From Cloacimonetes bacterium UBA5210 (GTDB taxonomy: Bacteria; Cloacimonadota; Cloacimonadia; Cloacimonadales; Cloacimonadaceae): DNA of 17,351 nt. Positions 12,757 to 17,351 of this stretch are shown here, in pieces. Location of the stretch: positions 1 through 17,351 of the forward strand of contig DHVK01000036.1 in NCBI GenBank assembly GCA_002412625.1, read 5' to 3'. Each line of letters starts with the position of its first letter. The stretch's first letter is position 1. The translations under genes and the position numbers were made by a program. The notes under the pieces were generated by a model. The model saw only the letters and a list, made by a program, of their open reading frames with translations, did not search any database and was not told the origin of the DNA.

Positions 12757-14769
12757 ATCGCACACTATTGCATAAGCTGCGGAACGAAGATTCCGGAAAG
12801 GGCACGCTTCTGCCCCAGTTGCGGGGAACAGGTAGAGCTGAATCCGGCTCCCGTAGCGCCGGGGACTGTTTCCAAAGCGGAATTGCCGGATCTTGCCCAA
12901 ACCCAGGAGCTGGTGAACGCAAACTTCACCCTGCTGGATCCGGGCGAGGAATTCCGGGGCTACAAGATCCTGCGCATGATGAACAAAGATGCCGAGGGCA
13001 TCAAGTACATCGCGGAGAAAGACGGGCGCGAATATGTGCTGAAGGTCTTCTACAAATCCAGTTTCCACAATATGGATACCCTATTTGCGCTGCAGATGCG
13101 GCTCTCGCGGCTGAATCACCTGAAGGACGTGCGCACCGCGAAAGTGGTGGAAGTAAACCAGAGCCACTCGCCGGCATATATGGCGGTGGATTATGTGCAT
13201 GGGGTGTCGCTGGCAGAGCTGAAGAAGTATAACCCGGAACGCATCACCGAAGATATGGTGCGCGAGCTGGGGCAAAAGCTGATCACAAGCGCGCTGATGG
13301 TGCGCAAACATGGGCTGACGATCTCGAATATTACCCTGAACGGGGTGATGATCAAGGACGATGGTGAACCGGTGATCCTCTCCAGCGGAATCGTGTATCA
13401 CGACACCGACGAGCGCGAGGATGTGTTTGCCCTGGGTGTGGTGATGGCGCAGTGTCTGGCACAGAATTCACTGTATGCGGCTCTATATACGGAAGAGCGG
13501 CTGAAAGTGAACAAATTTGTTCCGATCGTGGGCGTTACCATGGATCTGAACAAGGTTCTGGCGGAATGCCTGCATCGCAATATCAATCAGCGTTTCGGCA
13601 ACCTTCAAAAGATGGACCAGGCCCTGGCGAAACTGCCTCCGGTGCAAGGCGCGGAGATCTGTAAGCAGCAAGACCGCAAAGCCTTGGAAGACAGCAAAGC
13701 CCCTGTGGAGAACATCCCCAAGCGTCGGATTGAGATCGGGTTTTGGGCTTTGGTGATCGGTGTCATGATCACAATCGCTTTGCTCTTCACCACGAATATC
13801 TACACCGTGCTGTTTGGCGCAAAAGGCGATAAACTGCAGCTTACCGGCTTCAGTTTCGGAGCTGATGCGGTGGCTGACGACAGCCTGCGCGCGCCTGCCG
13901 CAAGCTTGCCCCCCAGGGAACAACGCGGCCCTGCGCAGACTACATATGGCGAACTGAAGAACATCTCCGGAGAGGATCGCGAAGACCCCCGCCGGCTGAC
14001 AGCACAGGCTCCGCAAAGCACCACTCCGGTGAACCCCCTGGTTAGTCCCGCGCGTCCCGGTCCAAACTTTGTCTATGTGGAGCCCGGCACCTTCGGCTTT
14101 GGCCGCTTGGGCGAGAATCTGGCGCACAACGTATCGCTATCCGGGTTTTACATCAGCAAATATGAAGTCACGCAAGCTCAGTGGAACCGCTTCATGAAGC
14201 CGGCGAACGTGAGCAGCGTGGGCGACAGACTGCCCGTGGACAACGTCAGCTGGTTCGATATCGCCACCTTCTGCAATGGCCTCAGCGAATCCGAAGGGCT
14301 TACGCCGGCGTACCGGATCCGGGGAGTCGGCGCATCGCGGGTGGTTACCTGCGATTTCAATGCCAATGGCTACCGCCTGCCCAGTGAGGCAGAGTGGGAA
14401 CTGGCTGCCAAAGCCGGAAAGCTCTTCAATTACAGCGGCTCGGACGACCCTGCCGAAGTAGCCTGGTACCGGGACAACTCTGCCGGAAAGCTGCGGCAAC
14501 CCGGTCTGAAGAATGCGAACGACTTTGGGCTCTTTGACTTTACCGGAAACGTCTCGGAATGGGTCTGGGATTGGTTTGATGCCGGCTACATCCGCGCGCT
14601 GCCAACCTTTGTGAACCCCAGAGGACCGGAAACCGGAACCCAGAAGACCATCCGCGGCGGCAATGTGATGAACAGCGAAGGCCGCAACCTGAACATTCTC
14701 TGGCGTGAAAAGGGCGATCCCAACCGGGGTTATCAGTTCATCGGCTTCCGCCTCGTGCGCAGCAAGTAG
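12757..14769 (+). CDS. Zinc ribbon - pseudokinase - TM - SUMF1-domain protein
   Basis: A 670-residue fusion. Residues 5-23 form a zinc ribbon (CISCG...CPSCG; C5, C8, C19, C22). Residues about 65-295 resemble a Ser/Thr kinase, but key residues are lost. The beta-3 Lys is kept (YVLKVFY, K96) and so is a DVFALGVVM helix-F segment. In contrast the HRD-x-KPEN loop reads ISNITLNGVMI and DFG reads SSG, so it is probably a pseudokinase. One membrane helix follows (about 326-346), then a Pro/Ala-rich linker and a SUMF1/FGE-like domain (about 437-670; YEVTQAQWNRF, GYRLPSEAEWELAA, FTGNVSEWVWDWF, IRGGN, GFRLVRS). The Cys pair used by true FGE is absent, so it more likely binds or scaffolds. Start: the frame is closed by TAG at 12736-12738, and the only placed start is ATC 12757. 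TTG 12883 would delete the zinc ribbon. It follows ileS by 26 bases. Confidence 0.82.
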   Translation: MAHYCISCGTKIPERARFCPSCGEQVELNPAPVAPGTVSKAELPDLAQTQELVNANFTLLDPGEEFRGYKILRMMNKDAEGIKYIAEKDGREYVLKVFYKSSFHNMDTLFALQMRLSRLNHLKDVRTAKVVEVNQSHSPAYMAVDYVHGVSLAELKKYNPERITEDMVRELGQKLITSALMVRKHGLTISNITLNGVMIKDDGEPVILSSGIVYHDTDEREDVFALGVVMAQCLAQNSLYAALYTEERLKVNKFVPIVGVTMDLNKVLAECLHRNINQRFGNLQKMDQALAKLPPVQGAEICKQQDRKALEDSKAPVENIPKRRIEIGFWALVIGVMITIALLFTTNIYTVLFGAKGDKLQLTGFSFGADAVADDSLRAPAASLPPREQRGPAQTTYGELKNISGEDREDPRRLTAQAPQSTTPVNPLVSPARPGPNFVYVEPGTFGFGRLGENLAHNVSLSGFYISKYEVTQAQWNRFMKPANVSSVGDRLPVDNVSWFDIATFCNGLSESEGLTPAYRIRGVGASRVVTCDFNANGYRLPSEAEWELAAKAGKLFNYSGSDDPAEVAWYRDNSAGKLRQPGLKNANDFGLFDFTGNVSEWVWDWFDAGYIRALPTFVNPRGPETGTQKTIRGGNVMNSEGRNLNILWREKGDPNRGYQFIGFRLVRSK

Positions 14770-14790
14770 CAAAACATCTACAGATCTTGT

Positions 14791-14824
14791 ATCCTGTCCG
14801 CAAAAAAAAGTGGACAGGATTTTC
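14791..14824 (+). terminator. Intrinsic terminator after the SUMF1 fusion gene
   Basis: ATCCTGTCCGC (14791-14801) pairs with GTGGACAGGAT (14810-14820) in an 11-base-pair stem containing one G-T pair. The loop is eight A residues, and TTTTC follows (14820-14824). It lies 21 bases after the stop codon. The stem is long and the T run short, but this is the clearest terminator in the window. Confidence 0.85.
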
Positions 14825-14898
14825 TGTATAAGGAAACTCGCCCCATGTGTATTTTGAGCGAATCTAAACATAATAAATTACTTAGTAAGGAGATTCTT

Positions 14899-17351
14899 AT
14901 GAGAAAGAACTCACTCATCATGCTGCTTCTGGCATTGTTAATGATTAGTGTACTTCCACTCTTTTCGTCAGTCATACGCAGAGAGCGACCTTATGTGGAT
15001 ATCTACAAAGTACCGGATAGTGCGATTGTGCCCGGTGTGATCCGCGTAAAGTTAACAGAACGATATGCCCATCTGAACCATATGAGCAGGGAAACAAACG
15101 GAGATTTGAGAACCGCCGGGGAACCTCGCTGGGATGCCTTGAATCATAGTAAACAAATAACCAAGATAAGCGGGCTGTTTGAATCTCCTGCCCTTAGCTC
15201 CAGAAACGCCAGTAAACACCGCGAATGGGGTTTTGACCGCTGGCTGGAGTTGCGTTTGGATTCAAAGTCCAATATTCGCGACATCGTAATGGAATATCGC
15301 CAATTGGGCGACATCGTGGAGTTTGCTGAGCCGGAATATAAGAAGGTTCTCTATGCAGACATGGGCGGCTTCCAAATGCTGAACCCGGAAGAGATGAGCC
15401 GCTGGATACCCAATGATCCCCGCCTCAACGAACAATGGCACTATAACAACACGGGACAGCAATCCGGAACTCCAGGAAAGGACATAAGCCTGTATAATGC
15501 CTGGGAGATAGAAAGAGGGCATGAGGATATCATCGTAGCCATCATCGATGGAGGGATTCAGACCAATCATCCTGATCTCGCTGGAAACATGTGGTCCGGA
15601 ATCGGCTACAATTTTGTTGATGACAGCCCAACCATTTCACCTCACAATCATGGTACTCATGTTGCCGGAACGGTCGCCGCTGTTAATAACAATAACGTCG
15701 GTGTGGCAGGGGTAGCCGGAGGTAACAACACTACCAGAGGCATTTCTTTGATGAGTTGCCAAGTTTTTACAAACGACAGTAATGGCGGATTTCACCTTGC
15801 TCCCGTCTATGCTGCCGATAATGGAGCCGCAATCTCACAGAATAGCTGGGGTTACACTGAAGTCAATGGTTACAATCAATCAGAACTGGATGCGATTGAT
15901 TACTTTAACATAAATGGCGGTGGCGGTATCCTGGATGGTGGTATTACCATCTTTGCCGCAGGTAACAATGAGGCAACCGGAAATTGGTATCCGGGCGCTT
16001 ATAGTGGTGCAATGGCTGTGGCAGCTACCAATAATCAGGATGTGTTATCCTGGTATTCAAACTGGGGATCATGGGTGGAAATCTCTGCACCTGGCGGCGA
16101 GACCAACAGCGTTTCTGCCAGAGGCGTTCTTAGCACCCTTACTGGAAGCACTTATGGTTTTTATCAAGGCACTTCCATGGCTTGTCCCCATGTTTCGGGC
16201 GTGGCAGCGCTGGCGCTTTCTTATGCGCATCGCAATAACATATCCTTGACCAATACCCAGTTAAGAAACTTACTGAAGGAAAACACGGACGATCACTACG
16301 CTCTGAACCCTTCCTATACTGGAATGCTTGGCACTGGCAGGCTAAATGCTCACGCCGTCTTGCTGGCAGTAGACCCTTCTATGCCCCAAGTTTCCATCAC
16401 CACTCCGGCATATGGCAGCACTCATGATCTGGGCGCTACCATCGAAGTAAGCGCTACTGCCACCGATAGCGACGGGACCATTACATCCGTTGCCTTTTAT
16501 CTGGATGATGTGCTCAAGCACACGGATTACAGCAGCCCCTACACCTGGAGCTGGAATACCGCTACCTTAGCCGGCGGCAGCTACACAATCAAAGCAGTTG
16601 CCACTGATAACGACTCTAATACTGCCCAGAACAGCATTACCGTAAGCCTTTTAGCTCCTGCCGATGAAGGCTTTGAATCCGGCAACTTCAACGCCTACCC
16701 TTGGGTGAATAGCAGTGATGTGCCGTGGACGGTGCAGAGCGCGGAGAAATATTCCGGAACTTACGCGGCGAAGTCCGGCGCCATTCCACATGATGGCACC
16801 ACAATCCTGAGCCTTACCCAGCAGGTTTCAGAAGCCGGAAACATCAGCTTCTTCTACAAAATATCGTCCGAAGCTACATATGATAAGCTCTTCTTCCTGA
16901 TTGATGGGGATGTGCAAGAAGACTGGTCGGGAGAAGTGCCCTGGACAGAGGTCAGCTTCCCTGTTAACCCCGGCACCCGGACTTTTTCTTGGTTTTATGC
17001 CAAGGATGGTTCAGTATCCAGTGGTTCAGACTGCGCGTGGATCGACCATATCATTTTGCCACCAACAGCGCCATATTATGCACCGGCGACAAACCTCTCT
17101 GGATTTCCCGGAGACAATAGCATTACCCTGAACTGGAACTCCCCCGGTGGCAGCGTGCAGAGCTTTGACATCTATCGCGATGGCAGCTATCTTGCAAACA
17201 CTGCCAATAACACATATCAAGACAACACCGTTACCAATGGTGTAAGCTATTCCTATTATGTGGTTGCGGTTTATACCGGCGGAGAATCGGATCCTACCGC
17301 GACCATCGATGTAACGGCAGGGCAGGTGTTCGAAGTGATCCTGGGAACAGT
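14899..17351 (+). CDS. Secreted subtilisin-like (S8) protease, 3' end outside window
   Basis: The frame is open from ATG 14899 to the window edge: 817 codons, no stop. TAAGGAG at 14886-14892 sets the start. Residues 1-24 are a signal peptide. A propeptide-like region follows (VPGVIRVKL, then EFAEPEYKK; to about 170). The S8 domain begins NDPRLNEQWHYNNTGQ (172-187) and carries the catalytic triad D217 (IIDGG), H251 (HGTHVAG), S426 (GTSMACPH) and oxyanion Asn315 (QNSWG). After it come an Ig-like domain (about 468-557; SDSDG-type), a MAM-like beta-sandwich beginning DEGFESGNF (about 562-695), and an Fn3-like domain (about 703-780). A C-terminal sorting signal, perhaps of type IX secretion, may lie beyond the edge; this is a guess. 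It is preceded by the terminator, so it has its own transcription unit, and is noticeably more AT-rich than the genes upstream. Confidence 0.9.
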   Translation, partial: MRKNSLIMLLLALLMISVLPLFSSVIRRERPYVDIYKVPDSAIVPGVIRVKLTERYAHLNHMSRETNGDLRTAGEPRWDALNHSKQITKISGLFESPALSSRNASKHREWGFDRWLELRLDSKSNIRDIVMEYRQLGDIVEFAEPEYKKVLYADMGGFQMLNPEEMSRWIPNDPRLNEQWHYNNTGQQSGTPGKDISLYNAWEIERGHEDIIVAIIDGGIQTNHPDLAGNMWSGIGYNFVDDSPTISPHNHGTHVAGTVAAVNNNNVGVAGVAGGNNTTRGISLMSCQVFTNDSNGGFHLAPVYAADNGAAISQNSWGYTEVNGYNQSELDAIDYFNINGGGGILDGGITIFAAGNNEATGNWYPGAYSGAMAVAATNNQDVLSWYSNWGSWVEISAPGGETNSVSARGVLSTLTGSTYGFYQGTSMACPHVSGVAALALSYAHRNNISLTNTQLRNLLKENTDDHYALNPSYTGMLGTGRLNAHAVLLAVDPSMPQVSITTPAYGSTHDLGATIEVSATATDSDGTITSVAFYLDDVLKHTDYSSPYTWSWNTATLAGGSYTIKAVATDNDSNTAQNSITVSLLAPADEGFESGNFNAYPWVNSSDVPWTVQSAEKYSGTYAAKSGAIPHDGTTILSLTQQVSEAGNISFFYKISSEATYDKLFFLIDGDVQEDWSGEVPWTEVSFPVNPGTRTFSWFYAKDGSVSSGSDCAWIDHIILPPTAPYYAPATNLSGFPGDNSITLNWNSPGGSVQSFDIYRDGSYLANTANNTYQDNTVTNGVSYSYYVVAVYTGGESDPTATIDVTAGQVFEVILGT

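Noticed and set aside
12883..12885. TTG 12883 as the true start of the pseudokinase-SUMF1 protein
   Set aside because: It would discard a clear upstream zinc ribbon in the same frame and has no strong ribosome binding site.
12768..13232. Alternative-frame open frame overlapping the start of the pseudokinase gene
   Set aside because: The other frame gives a zinc ribbon and kinase-like domain; this one gives Gly/Ser/Arg-rich sequence without motif.
1..17351. CRISPR array, tRNA, rRNA, insertion sequence or toxin-antitoxin pair
   Set aside because: No regularly spaced repeats, no tRNA or rRNA signature and no transposase or toxin motif were found on either strand.

Overview
This window looks like chromosomal DNA from a GC-moderate, Gram-negative-type bacterium. 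All thirteen genes I can support lie on the + strand. My best guess is a member of the FCB superphylum, most likely Cloacimonadota (Candidatus Cloacimonas relatives). That guess is an inference. It rests on a membrane protein with a C-terminal formylglycine-generating-enzyme-like (SUMF1) domain, a secreted subtilase carrying Ig, beta-sandwich and Fn3 modules, a type 2 isoleucyl-tRNA synthetase, and overall protein style. No rRNA or tRNA gene is present to confirm it.

Layout. Positions 1-400 are non-coding and structured. They hold a 68-base element that can act as a terminator on either strand, followed by an A/C-rich stretch and a candidate promoter. Positions 401-3194 are a tightly coupled three-gene operon: mtnA (methylthioribose-1-phosphate isomerase), an amidohydrolase of the methylthioadenosine/S-adenosylhomocysteine/5'-deoxyadenosine deaminase family, and smpB. 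Its genes are joined by 4-base stop/start overlaps. The first two genes suggest 5'-methylthioadenosine salvage through an inosine-type intermediate. Positions 3340-8235 may be one long operon: an exported DUF4139 protein, an Hsp20 chaperone, a DUF4390 protein, and a compact NtrY-like histidine kinase overlapping an NtrX/NtrC-like sigma-54-dependent response regulator. Positions 8236-8600 are non-coding, with an AT-rich heptamer-like repeat and a possible dispersed palindromic element. Positions 8601-12730 hold two small Cys-rich proteins with basic tails, then ileS. The IleRS carries a swapped GxHH signature in place of HxGH. Positions 12757-14769 encode a zinc ribbon - pseudokinase - transmembrane - SUMF1 fusion whose coding frame seems to begin at an ATC codon. 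It ends at a strong intrinsic terminator. From 14899 to the end of the window runs a secreted subtilisin-like protease, cut off by the window edge, with visibly lower GC than its neighbours.

How the genes work together. The first operon pairs metabolic salvage with trans-translation (smpB). The second couples a cell-envelope two-component system (DUF4390-NtrY-NtrX) to envelope proteins and a small heat-shock protein, which suggests an envelope or protein-quality response. The last two genes are membrane or surface proteins. Most unusual are the GxHH IleRS, the pseudokinase-SUMF1 protein with its apparent non-AUG start, and the bidirectional terminator-like element at the left edge.
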